The notes under the pieces were generated by a model. That model was not told where the DNA came from, ran no database searches, and saw nothing but the letters and a program-made list of their open reading frames with translations. From Burkholderia sp. Bp9143 (GTDB taxonomy: Bacteria > Pseudomonadota > Gammaproteobacteria > Burkholderiales > Burkholderiaceae), in contig NZ_QTPO01000004.1 of the NCBI RefSeq assembly GCF_003853645.1, positions 166,737 to 230,736 on the forward strand: a DNA stretch of 64,000 bases, in the 5' to 3' direction. Position numbers and translations under genes: made by a program. Of this stretch, positions 9,016-17,704 are shown piece after piece; the first letter of the stretch is position 1; each line of letters opens with the position of its first letter.

Positions 9016-10533
9016 TCACCCCGCGAAGTTCCGGATCGGAATCGGGGGTTGACTCGGCGCTTCCGCATTCTGCAACTCGGCTTCATGCTTCCGGAGCAGC
9101 GCGGCGCCCTTCTCCGCTCGCCCGGTTTCCCTCAACCGCTCCAGGTAAGCCCGCAACTTGCCGCGCACGTGATAAGGGCCGCCCTCCTCGACGACGTTGA
9201 CCAGCGGGTCCCGGCCACGCGCCGCGTCGGGAAGCACCTGCGCTTCCCATTCCTTGAGCAGCGCGGTCCCTTCGGCGACGACATCCGCACGCTCGGCCGC
9301 CAGATTTAGCAATTCGTGCGGATCGCGATCGAGGTCGAACAGCATGACGTCGTCGAAGAGGTGATATCCGTCGTGCAACGTGGCGATCATCAGCCAGTTC
9401 CCGAACCGAACGCCACGCTGGCACGTCCACGCGCCCTGCGACACGACAAGGTAGTCGCGACCTTCGTCCACCCCGTCCCGCAAGTCTTTCGCGAACGAAG
9501 CGCCGTCCCACGAATCGGGAACAGGCTGACCAAGCAACTCCAGAATGGTTGCGGTGACATCGATCTGATAATGGAACGCGTGGTATTCGCGCCCCGGTTC
9601 CAGGCCCGGCCATTTGAGCAGCAGCGGGACGTTCGTCGTGAACTGATCGGCCGTCTGGTGGTCACCGTAGATGCCCAGCTCGCCGAGCGTCTCGCCATGA
9701 TCCGACGACAGCAGCACGGCCGTGTCGTCCATCACGCCGAGTTCCGCGAGTTGTCCGAGCAGTTTCCCGACATATTCGTCGGCCATGAGGACGCCCGTGT
9801 CGTAGCCGTCGAACATGGCTCGCACCGCCGCCATGTCCGGAACCTGCTGGGGTTGGCGCGGATATCGCCGTAACGCCGCATCGTTCGGTGCGAACCCCGT
9901 GCATTCCTGAGCGCTATGCGGGCCGCACCCTTGCCAGTGGTTTGCACGCACCGCCTCGGTCAGCCACGGCGGCAGCGGATCGTCGGCGAAAGGTTCGCCA
10001 TAGCTCGCCGGCGCTCTGTATGGGGTATGAGGGTCCCACATATGAACATGCAGGAACCAGTTGTCGTCGCTGCCATGCCGGGTCAGCCAGTCCGACGCGA
10101 TCGCGAACACTTCGTCCGCGGTCTCGCGCCCGAACTTGCCGACGTTGTAAGCCTCGTCGAAACCGGCATACCAGTGAAAGGCCGAATGGCGATGCGCAAA
10201 GGAGCTGACGCTGACGGTCCTTAGACCCGCCTGCTGCAGGCGAAACGGAAAACTGTCGAAATGCAGCTGCGACCAGAACTTGCGATCGGGGCCGCCGATC
10301 ACCGGGTCGGCATCGACGCCGCCGTGGTTGACAACGCCGTTGTGAATGCCGAAGCGGCCGGTCAGCAAGGCCGTGCGGCTGGGCAGGCATGGCGTGTCGG
10401 ACGCATGCACGTTCCGGAACAGCACGCAGTCGGCCGCCAGCCTGTCGATGTTCGGGCTGGTACGGCGGTGGTACCCGTAGCAGCCGAGGTGGTCCGGACG
10501 CAGTGTATCGATGTCGAAGTAAATCAGTCTCAT
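9016..10533 (-). CDS. cytoplasmic type I sulfatase (CxPSR, formylglycine type)
   Basis: A 505-residue alkaline-phosphatase-fold sulfatase. The metal-site opening DIDTLRPDHLGCYGY is at the N-terminus, and the modification motif CLPSRTALLTGR has its cysteine at about residue 49; this cysteine must be oxidised to formylglycine. Later metal ligands are visible in LLSSDHGETLGE. There is no signal peptide, so it acts in the cytoplasm, which suits an aerobic FGE encoded in the same island (15386-16285). It would remove a sulfate ester from an imported substrate. The family also contains phosphonate monoester hydrolases with the same motif, so sulfatase versus PMH activity is not settled. Confidence 0.88.
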   Translation of the reverse strand: MRLIYFDIDTLRPDHLGCYGYHRRTSPNIDRLAADCVLFRNVHASDTPCLPSRTALLTGRFGIHNGVVNHGGVDADPVIGGPDRKFWSQLHFDSFPFRLQQAGLRTVSVSSFAHRHSAFHWYAGFDEAYNVGKFGRETADEVFAIASDWLTRHGSDDNWFLHVHMWDPHTPYRAPASYGEPFADDPLPPWLTEAVRANHWQGCGPHSAQECTGFAPNDAALRRYPRQPQQVPDMAAVRAMFDGYDTGVLMADEYVGKLLGQLAELGVMDDTAVLLSSDHGETLGELGIYGDHQTADQFTTNVPLLLKWPGLEPGREYHAFHYQIDVTATILELLGQPVPDSWDGASFAKDLRDGVDEGRDYLVVSQGAWTCQRGVRFGNWLMIATLHDGYHLFDDVMLFDLDRDPHELLNLAAERADVVAEGTALLKEWEAQVLPDAARGRDPLVNVVEEGGPYHVRGKLRAYLERLRETGRAEKGAALLRKHEAELQNAEAPSQPPIPIRNFAG

Positions 10534-10641
10534 TTGTCGTTTCCCTTCATCCAGCCTTGGACGGCCGGTTCGAAAATTGTTTTGCAGCCAGGCCGATGAC
10601 GGCCCACGTCATGGAACGACGGTCGACCGCACGCTCCGTGC

Positions 10642-11034
10642 TTACCAGTTTTGTGTGCTGATGCGCAGTTGATTCTTGACCGCCTGCACACCGGGAACCT
10701 TTTGCGCCGCGTCGACGGCGATCCCTGCTTGAACATTGTCGGCAATCGTGCCCGACAGCGTCACCACGCCGCCTTTTGCACTCACCGAAATGCGCGTCGA
10801 GTCGAGCCCCTTGGCATGGGCAATCGCCTGGCTGACGCGCTTGACCAATTGCCGATTCGCCTTTCTGTTCGCTTTTTTCGTGGCGCCCGTTCCGGCAGCG
10901 CTACTCGTTTGCGACGCCGCCGAGTCGGTCCGAGGGGTATTGCCCGGAATCGGATCCTGCGCGAACGTGCTCGTCGCGCCAGCCACGCACAGCCACGCGA
11001 GTGCCGCGCGAACGACATGCTTTCGAATTTCCAT
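10642..11034 (-). CDS. periplasmic BON-domain protein
   Basis: A 130-residue exported protein: signal peptide ending near TSTFAQ, a Ser/Thr/Ala-rich and then Lys-rich linker (KKANRKANRQ), and one BON domain with the usual VVTLSGTIAD strand and GVQAVKN end. BON domains bind phospholipid or glycan at the periplasmic face. ATG 11034 is preferred; TTG 11052 would add six residues and has a poor upstream site. It lies 40 bases after the porin gene in the sulfatase island operon, an unusual partner there; an envelope role for this island is inference. Confidence 0.8.
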   Translation of the reverse strand: MEIRKHVVRAALAWLCVAGATSTFAQDPIPGNTPRTDSAASQTSSAAGTGATKKANRKANRQLVKRVSQAIAHAKGLDSTRISVSAKGGVVTLSGTIADNVQAGIAVDAAQKVPGVQAVKNQLRISTQNW

Positions 11035-11074
11035 TCCTTTCTCTCTCGTCAAATCCTGGTGTGCCGCACCGCGA

Positions 11075-12139
11075 TTAAAACTGCGTGATCATCCCGACCG
11101 ATATGCCGGTCACCGCCTTGCCGTCCGGCCGCAGGTTCAAGCCTGACACGTTGGCCGGATCCCGCTTGTACGCGCCCGAGAATCCGTTTCTGTCGTACTC
11201 CAGGTACAACTCGGTACGCTTGGACAGGAAATAATCGAGCATCGCGTAGGTGGTCAATTTTCGCCCGTCCGATCCGCGCGCGTATTTCAGGTTCTTTCCG
11301 ATGTCGTAATAGGTCGCCGTGCTGAACTGAAGGAACGGCGTGACCCGATAGACGAGACCGATTGCCGGGATGTCGTCCCGGCGTTCGACGCCGGCGGACG
11401 TCGGCGAACTCACCCAGAGCCCGCTGTAGCTCAGGTACAGTTTCGCCGGCCCCAGTTGCCACGTTGCACCGCCAATCGCCGCCTGCGCCCATTGAGACGC
11501 CGCGGCGTTATAGGTCTTCTGATACGCGGCACCGATCATCACGGTTTGATACTGGTAGGTTGTGCCAATGGCGAGGTTCGATCCCACGTGTATGTTGCCG
11601 GCCACACCGCCAGCCGAGTAGCTTCCGCGGAGCGTCAGACCGCCAGCCTTACCCACGACCTTCACTACGTTGTTGAACCGGGAGTCGAGCGTAAAGAAGT
11701 TCCCCCCCCAGATCACACCCGGGACAACGGCGAGCGACGTTCCCTGCGCTGCGTCCGGATCGAGCGCAACGCCGACGTCTTCGGCGGCGCTGAGTTGCCG
11801 GCCCAGCGTGACACGCCACGCATCGGTGCCGAGTCCGACATAGGCTGCCTTCGAAAAGAGCGGCCCCGACGTGCTCGCCAGTCCCCCCGTCCCCGTGACG
11901 AATCCGCTTTGAAGGGTGAAGATCGCCCTCAGGCCCTGCCCGAGATCCTCCACGCCTTTCAGCCCGAAACTATTGCCGGATATGATGTTGCTGTCGAACC
12001 CGATCTGGTGCCCCCCTTTCACCCCGTCGACCCACCGAATACCTCCGCCAACCGTCCCGAACAACGTCACGCTCGACTGCGCTTTCGCTCCACCGGCCAT
12101 CATTGCCACCGCCGTGGCCAGAATGATCTCTTTCCTCAC
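11075..12139 (-). CDS. general-type outer-membrane porin
   Basis: A 354-residue trimeric beta-barrel porin of the Burkholderia/Neisseria type (OmpC-like, Porin_4). A signal peptide ends at GGAKAQ, the mature start SSVTLFGTVGGGIRW is typical, and the chain ends in a C-terminal Phe needed for BAM assembly (MITQF). The start is GTG 12139: a perfect AGGAGG lies 7 bases upstream, which decides it over the upstream ATG. It sits between the GH3 gene and the BON gene, so it probably serves as the outer-membrane entry for the island substrate. Confidence 0.9.
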   Translation of the reverse strand: MRKEIILATAVAMMAGGAKAQSSVTLFGTVGGGIRWVDGVKGGHQIGFDSNIISGNSFGLKGVEDLGQGLRAIFTLQSGFVTGTGGLASTSGPLFSKAAYVGLGTDAWRVTLGRQLSAAEDVGVALDPDAAQGTSLAVVPGVIWGGNFFTLDSRFNNVVKVVGKAGGLTLRGSYSAGGVAGNIHVGSNLAIGTTYQYQTVMIGAAYQKTYNAAASQWAQAAIGGATWQLGPAKLYLSYSGLWVSSPTSAGVERRDDIPAIGLVYRVTPFLQFSTATYYDIGKNLKYARGSDGRKLTTYAMLDYFLSKRTELYLEYDRNGFSGAYKRDPANVSGLNLRPDGKAVTGISVGMITQF

Positions 12140-12297
12140 GCGTCTCCTCCTGTTTTGCACTGCTTATTAGATTGCTCCGGAAAATTCCCTCTTTCTTTTT
12201 CCGATCGATCACGGGCCGCCAAGCGAACGCTGGTAAACGCCGGCCCGGAAGATCGGTTGCTCCCGTATTACCCGTGCAAGACTTCCGCGGTACGACT

Positions 12298-14478
12298 TCA
12301 GGTACCGAATCGACGCTCTTCCAACTGCACCACTGCATCCGCGACGTGATCCACCGCGGAGCGTGCCAGCACGATCCGGTAGTCGCCTTGCCTGATATGC
12401 CAGTTCCCGGACGCTTCGTCGAAACGCGCCAGCAGGCGCGGGTCGGCATGCAGGCTGACGTCAATCGACGCGCCGGCGCGCAGCGTCACGCGCTTGAAGC
12501 CGAGCAGACGCACGCGCTGCTCCCTGTGGGCGTCAGTCAGGTACACCTGCGGAACGTCATCGCCGTCCCGTGCTCCCGTATTGGTGACGGTAAAGCGGAC
12601 CGTCACGGTTTCGCCTCCGCATGCCGAAAAGTTGCCGTATTCGAATTGCGTGTAGCCCAACCCATGACCGAACGAAAACACCGGCGCTTCACCACGCTGC
12701 GCGAACCAGCGATAGCCGATCTCGGCACCTTCGTGGTAATGCACCTTGATCCGCGTCCCAAGCTCGACGTCCGCTCCCGGCAAATGCGGATGCGGCGTTT
12801 GTTCGATGTTGACCGGAAAGGTCAGGGGCAGGCGTCCGGAAGGATTGATCTCGCCCGTCAGGATTTCGGCGATCGCCTGGGCGCCAGCCTGCCCGGGAAA
12901 CCAGGCTTGAACCACCGCGCGCACCTTGTCTCGCCATCGCATTTCGATCGGGTTGCCCGTCTGCAACACGACGATGACGTTCGAATTCACGCGCGCAACG
13001 GCTTCGATCAGCTCGTCCTGCCCGAACGGGAGCGTCATGTCCGGGCAATCGAAGCGTTCACCCTCGTGCCGGATCGCATTCACGATCACGACATCCGCCT
13101 TCTCGGCCAACGCAACGGCATCGGCAACATGCGCACCGCTGTCGAAATCGATCGCCGTTTGCGGCATGCGTGTGCGCAGCTCGGCAAGCGGCGATGGTCC
13201 GAAGAAGCACATTGACGTCGGACCCAGCAGCGGATGGCTCCTGAGCGGCACCTCGGCGGCGAACCCGCCGCGCGGCCGGACCTGGCTCGACCCCGATCCC
13301 GACAACACCCCGGCCTGCGCGAAGCCTCCGATCATCGCGATCCGTTTCAGGTCGCGCGCAAGCGGCAGCGTCTCGCGGTCGTTTTTCAACAGCACGATTC
13401 CCTTCCGGGCGATCTCCAGCGCGACGCCGTGATGCGCGTCCCAATCGACGGCTTCGGCCGCGCGCGGCCGATCGATGCCGATCGCGTAATACGAGCGCAG
13501 CATGCGCCGCACCATCTCGCTGATACGCTCCTTCGGAATCCTGCCTTCGTCATAAGCGCGCCGCAGCGGTTCGTTGAACCACTCGCATTCGTCGAGTTGG
13601 GCACCGGACTGCTGGTCGAGGCCTTTCAGCGCGAAGTCCCAGTGGTTGACCGCGCGCCAGTCCGACATGACCCAGCCCTTGAAACGCATCGCGTCTTTCA
13701 CGATGTCCTGCAGGATGTGCCTGTTGCCGCATGCGTATTCGCCGTTGACCAGGTTGTACGCGCCCATCAACGCACCGGGCGCTCCGTCCTCGATCGCGAT
13801 CTGAAACGCAAGCAGGTCGCTTTCGCGATGCGCGGCTGGATCGATGATCGCGTCGAGAAAGAATTTGTTGGTCTCGCTGGCATTGAGCGACACATGCTTC
13901 ACCAGCGCGATCACCCCTTCCGCCTGCGTACCCGACACGACAGCGGCACCGAGTTTTCCCGACACGAGCGGGTCTTCGGACACGTATTCGAAATTTCTGC
14001 CATTGCGCACTTCGCGCACGAGATTGATCCCGCCGCCCAGTGCGACGTTGAAACCGGCCGCGCGTACCTCCCTGCCGATCGCCGCCCCCTGCGCTTTCGC
14101 CAGTTCCGGATCAAACGTCGCACCCAGCGCGAGCGCGGCCGGGAACGCCGTGGCGCCGGCATGCGGATCGTCCGTCGCGCGCACACCGAGGCTCGTGTCG
14201 GCGAGCATCAACGGCGGGATGCCCAGCCGCGCCACGCCGCGCACATATCCCGCGATTGCAGGCACGTTCGACGGTACACGCGGCTCGCGCGCGTGCGTGC
14301 CGAAGATGCGCACCATCAAGCTGTACAGCATCGAGAACCGCTCGTCGTCCGTCATGCGGGCTTCGGTTTCCCTGGCGCGCTCGTCGGGATCGGAGACCGG
14401 CGCACCGGAGCCCGATGACGGCGCAAAAGCGGCAGGATTCGTCTCTTCGGTGTCGACGCTGCCGTGGGGGAATTTCAT
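12298..14478 (-). CDS. GH3 beta-glycosidase
   Basis: A 726-residue family 3 glycoside hydrolase with no signal peptide, so cytoplasmic. The N-terminal barrel carries the KH motif in VKHVSLNASETNK (about 194) and the nucleophile aspartate in VMSDWRAVNHW (about Asp273); the alpha/beta sandwich domain starts near 360 with KGIVLLKNDRETLPL; a C-terminal fibronectin-III-like domain is seen in VRFTVTNTGARDGDDVPQVY. The usual specificity is beta-glucoside or beta-xyloside. It is first in the minus-strand operon behind the TetR-type operator at 14504-14523 and likely cleaves the desulfated glycoside. Exact sugar is unknown. Confidence 0.9.
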   Translation of the reverse strand: MKFPHGSVDTEETNPAAFAPSSGSGAPVSDPDERARETEARMTDDERFSMLYSLMVRIFGTHAREPRVPSNVPAIAGYVRGVARLGIPPLMLADTSLGVRATDDPHAGATAFPAALALGATFDPELAKAQGAAIGREVRAAGFNVALGGGINLVREVRNGRNFEYVSEDPLVSGKLGAAVVSGTQAEGVIALVKHVSLNASETNKFFLDAIIDPAAHRESDLLAFQIAIEDGAPGALMGAYNLVNGEYACGNRHILQDIVKDAMRFKGWVMSDWRAVNHWDFALKGLDQQSGAQLDECEWFNEPLRRAYDEGRIPKERISEMVRRMLRSYYAIGIDRPRAAEAVDWDAHHGVALEIARKGIVLLKNDRETLPLARDLKRIAMIGGFAQAGVLSGSGSSQVRPRGGFAAEVPLRSHPLLGPTSMCFFGPSPLAELRTRMPQTAIDFDSGAHVADAVALAEKADVVIVNAIRHEGERFDCPDMTLPFGQDELIEAVARVNSNVIVVLQTGNPIEMRWRDKVRAVVQAWFPGQAGAQAIAEILTGEINPSGRLPLTFPVNIEQTPHPHLPGADVELGTRIKVHYHEGAEIGYRWFAQRGEAPVFSFGHGLGYTQFEYGNFSACGGETVTVRFTVTNTGARDGDDVPQVYLTDAHREQRVRLLGFKRVTLRAGASIDVSLHADPRLLARFDEASGNWHIRQGDYRIVLARSAVDHVADAVVQLEERRFGT

Positions 14479-14503
14479 GTTGATACGACTCCTTCTTTCC
14501 AGT

Positions 14504-14523
14504 AATTATCCACTCGGATAATT
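14504..14523. promoter_or_regulatory. operator for the island TetR regulator (site 1)
   Basis: An inverted repeat AATTATCC-ACTC-GGATAATT lies 26 bases upstream of the GH3 start and in the intergenic region with the tetR gene. The same 8-base arms with a GATC centre recur at 19470-19489 upstream of the second sulfatase. Size and symmetry fit a TetR dimer site. Assignment to the TetR encoded between the two sites is inference. Confidence 0.75.
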
Positions 14524-14711
14524 TAATTGGACTCCGGTGCGACGGTCAAGCAGGATGCCGACGAATCGATGTCGGGACTTTCCCCGAGAATCAGCGGATC
14601 AATGCGCTTCACGACCTCTTTCCGCCGGTGAATTGCCGGACGCGATACCGGACGTTGCGGCGTTATCAGAGCGAAGGCACAATCCGGGTAGTCCATTTTC
14701 CGGAAGCAGCG

Positions 14712-15332
14712 ATGACGATTGCCAGACAAGCGCAACAGGAACGAAGCGAGCAGACTCGCGCGGAAATTCTGGGCATCGCGCTCCACCAGTTTTCCACCGG
14801 CGGCTTCGACGCGGTAAGCGTCCGCGACATCGCCGATCAAGCCGGTGTCAACCACGCGATGATTCGCTACTACTTCGGGAACAAGGAAAACCTGTGGCGC
14901 GAAAGCGTGGCTTATCTATTCGAACGCTTCATGGAAAAAGCCGCGCCGCCGGAGTCGGACGGCGGCAAGCTTTCTCTCGACGCGGTCAAGGACTACATCC
15001 GGAACTACGTGCGGTACTGCGCCGAGTATCCTGAGCACGCGCGCCTGATGATGCAGGAAGCCAATCGCGATTCCGAGCGGCTGAAGTGGATGGCGCAGAA
15101 GTTCATTCGCCCGCGGCACGACATGACGATTCCGCTCATCAAGCGAGTCTGTGCGCAGACAAAAGGTCTGGAAAAAATCGACCCGATCCTGCTGTTGTAC
15201 ATGGTCACGGCGATCGCACAGATTCCGTACCTGCTGACCGCCGAGATGAAATACGTTCACGGCATCGACGCACTACGGGAAAAGGCCATCGACGCCCATT
15301 GCGACGCGGTCCTGACGTTCATCTTCCGCTGA
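14712..15332 (+). CDS. TetR-family transcriptional regulator of the sulfatase island
   Basis: A 206-residue regulator. The N-terminal helix-turn-helix reads VSVRDIADQAGVNHAMIRYYFGNKENLW (about residues 37-64), typical of TetR; the rest is the helical ligand-binding and dimer domain. ATG 14712 is chosen because a GGAAG site lies 5 bases upstream; earlier in-frame codons are not convincing. It is the only plus-strand gene between two minus-strand catabolic units and lies beside operator 1. It most likely represses both units until a substrate-derived ligand binds; the ligand is unknown. Confidence 0.88.
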   Translation: MTIARQAQQERSEQTRAEILGIALHQFSTGGFDAVSVRDIADQAGVNHAMIRYYFGNKENLWRESVAYLFERFMEKAAPPESDGGKLSLDAVKDYIRNYVRYCAEYPEHARLMMQEANRDSERLKWMAQKFIRPRHDMTIPLIKRVCAQTKGLEKIDPILLLYMVTAIAQIPYLLTAEMKYVHGIDALREKAIDAHCDAVLTFIFR

Positions 15333-15385
15333 GATCCCGCATCGTCGCTCATTCGGGAACAGGCGGACCAGCGGCAAGCCCACCA

Positions 15386-16285
15386 TCACGTCGATGACAG
15401 GTCGTACGCGACGCGGAAGCCGGTGTGGCCGGCGGACGTATCGCTCGGACGTCCCGTCCGGGCCGCGATACGGTAGCGATAGCAGTAGCTTCGATGGCAC
15501 AAATACGAGCCGCCCTTCAGCGTGTACTCCTTGTCCAAGACCGCTTGCCGGTCCCGCGCCCTGCCGGCGCTCGACAGCGACTTGACCCGGAACGGATCGC
15601 CGCACCACTCCCACACATTGCCGCTGCAGTTGTAGAGGCCGGCCGGATTAGGCGCGAAATCGTCCACGCGGACCGTGCCGAAGCGCCTGTCGCCACCGAT
15701 ATACAGATCGGGGAAGCGGCCGTGCCAGATGTTGCAGTAGACCATCGCGTCCTCGGCCGGCTCTTCATTTCCCCATGGAAAGCGGCGATCGTCCGCGCCG
15801 CCCCGTGCCGCGTGCTCCCATTCCGCTTCCGTCGGCAGTCGTCCGCCGCACCATTTCGCGAATGCAACGGCATCGTTCCGGGAAATGTGCACGACCGGAT
15901 GCAATTCGCGCCCGGCCAGCGATGACGACGGTCCCTCGGGTGCCGCCCAGCACGCGCCCGGAACCGACCGCCACCAGGGCACGCTTTCCGGCGTCTCGGT
16001 AGCGAGGCCGGGGGCGACAAACGCGTGAAATACGTAGCTCCAGCCGAACCGCTCCGCATCGGTGCGATAACCCGTTGCCGCGACAAACTCGGCGAATCTC
16101 TGGTTCGTTACCGCATGGCACTCGATGCCGAAGGGCTTCAGACGAATCGTCCGCCTCGGCCCCTCTCCATCCGCCTTGATCACCGGCGCATCGGTACCGA
16201 GCCAGGTGGCGCCACCGTCGAACCACACGACGCCGGGGCGGCGCGCATGTCCGTGATCCAGCGCTGCGGCAGGCGTGATCGGCAC
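15386..16285 (-). CDS. formylglycine-generating enzyme (sulfatase activator)
   Basis: A protein of about 299 residues of the FGE/SUMF1 family. The copper-site cysteine pair is intact in LKGGSYLCHRSYCYRYR (about Cys263 and Cys268), and the GRLPTEAEWEHAARGG, FPWG and GNVWEWCGD signatures are all present. It oxidises the cysteine of CxPxR sulfatases to formylglycine. No signal peptide, so it can modify the two cytoplasmic sulfatases of this island. The start is uncertain: GTG 16285 gives a normal length; ATG 16465 would overlap the upstream transporter by 110 bases and add residues that do not look like protein. Confidence 0.88.
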   Translation of the reverse strand: MPITPAAALDHGHARRPGVVWFDGGATWLGTDAPVIKADGEGPRRTIRLKPFGIECHAVTNQRFAEFVAATGYRTDAERFGWSYVFHAFVAPGLATETPESVPWWRSVPGACWAAPEGPSSSLAGRELHPVVHISRNDAVAFAKWCGGRLPTEAEWEHAARGGADDRRFPWGNEEPAEDAMVYCNIWHGRFPDLYIGGDRRFGTVRVDDFAPNPAGLYNCSGNVWEWCGDPFRVKSLSSAGRARDRQAVLDKEYTLKGGSYLCHRSYCYRYRIAARTGRPSDTSAGHTGFRVAYDLSST

Positions 16286-16355
16286 AGGTACGCACGCCGC
16301 GTCGCCGGGCGCATGCGCGTTGTCCCGACGCGGCGAACAGCATGCCCGTCCGGGC

Positions 16356-17699
16356 TTATCGAACTTGTCCAGGCTCGTTCTCCCGCAGGCTGCCCTGCAT
16401 GCGCGCAACGTCGCGCGGATAGGTACGGTACAGCACCGTGATGAGTGCGCCGTTGACGAGCACAAGGCCGACCACCGCGACGATGAATACGCTCTTCAGG
16501 CCGTAGCGGTCGCCGAACCAGCCCGCGCCGGCATTGTATGCCGCCCACGCCAGCGACTCGACGATCGCGATCAGGATCACGAACGCCAGGCTTCGCAAGC
16601 GAGGCGGCACGACCGCCATCACGATCGGTCTGTTGGCGCTCGGAAGCGCACCCAGCGCACCTCCCATCATGAAGAAGAAGCCGCAGAACACATAGATGCT
16701 GCCCCAGTTGAACTGCGTGCCGAGGAACGCCAGCACGCCGAAGGCGATCTGCATGATCTGAAGGAACGCCACGCGTCCGAACTCGGGCCATGCCTTGTGC
16801 ATCCGGTCGAAGACCACCGCCCCGCCAATCGTGCCGAAAAGATAGCCGATGCCGGTCGGTGCGATGACGATCGCGGCCATCCGGTTTGGAAACCCGAAGA
16901 CTTGCGTCAGGTAAACGACCCCGAACGACATGATCAGCAACTGGCCGGCAAGCAGCCTCGACACGAGCATGACGCTGAACGTCGGAATGCGAAACAATGC
17001 AAGCACGTCCCGCCAGGCCGGTGCCGCTTCGACGTTCGACGGACGTACGATCGACGCTTGAGACGCACCGACTCCCGGATCCCGAAACCAGATGAGCACT
17101 GCCGTCCCGGCAAGCATGCTGACGCCACCGAGCAGCCAGAATCCGATGCGCCAGCCGCCGTCGATGTCCGCGAGATGGCCCAGCATCGGCCCGACCAGCG
17201 CACTGACGAGTGCCGTGGCGCCAAACATGTAGCCGATGGCCCGACCGCGCATTGCGTCGTCGAACAGGTCCGCGAAAATGGAGGTAATCAGCGCACTCGC
17301 TCCCGCGGTACCCACCGCGAGAATCGACGTGCATACGAGCAGCATCGTGAAGTTGTGCGAGAACCCCGCCGCGACACCCCACGCGCCCCACACGCCGGTA
17401 CAGACGACGAGCACGCCCTTGCGATTCCAGCGCCTCGCGAGCCAAAGCCAGAACGGGCTGAAGAGTGCCGCGGCGATTTTGCTGCAAACCAGCATCACAC
17501 CCAGGCTCGACAACGATAATGCAAGGCTCGCCTTGATGACCGGGAAAAGCGCCGGGAGAACACTCGCCTCGCTGTTGTCCAGCGCTTGAGCGGCGGTCAG
17601 GATGCCCATGTGGCGCCAGCGGTTCTTCACCGCCGGCGCGGCCTTCGTCGCCTCGCCCGCCCCCGCGGCGGTTTCTCGTACCTCGATCGGTCCGTACAT
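16356..17699 (-). CDS. MFS transporter of the sulfatase island
   Basis: A 447-residue transporter with twelve predicted helices. Between helices the sequence shows SPFWLWLARRWNRKGVLVV at the motif A position and two six-helix halves split by a charged loop near residue 220. It starts 5 bases after the second sulfatase gene, so the two are cotranscribed, and its end is followed by the FGE gene. It probably moves a sulfated substrate in or a product out; the family does not tell which. Confidence 0.85.
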   Translation of the reverse strand: MYGPIEVRETAAGAGEATKAAPAVKNRWRHMGILTAAQALDNSEASVLPALFPVIKASLALSLSSLGVMLVCSKIAAALFSPFWLWLARRWNRKGVLVVCTGVWGAWGVAAGFSHNFTMLLVCTSILAVGTAGASALITSIFADLFDDAMRGRAIGYMFGATALVSALVGPMLGHLADIDGGWRIGFWLLGGVSMLAGTAVLIWFRDPGVGASQASIVRPSNVEAAPAWRDVLALFRIPTFSVMLVSRLLAGQLLIMSFGVVYLTQVFGFPNRMAAIVIAPTGIGYLFGTIGGAVVFDRMHKAWPEFGRVAFLQIMQIAFGVLAFLGTQFNWGSIYVFCGFFFMMGGALGALPSANRPIVMAVVPPRLRSLAFVILIAIVESLAWAAYNAGAGWFGDRYGLKSVFIVAVVGLVLVNGALITVLYRTYPRDVARMQGSLRENEPGQVR

Positions 17700-17704
17700 G
17701 ACAG

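Noticed and set aside
16286..16465. Extension of the FGE gene to ATG 16465
   Set aside because: It would overlap the MFS gene by 110 bases and add a Cys/Arg-rich stretch without family likeness.
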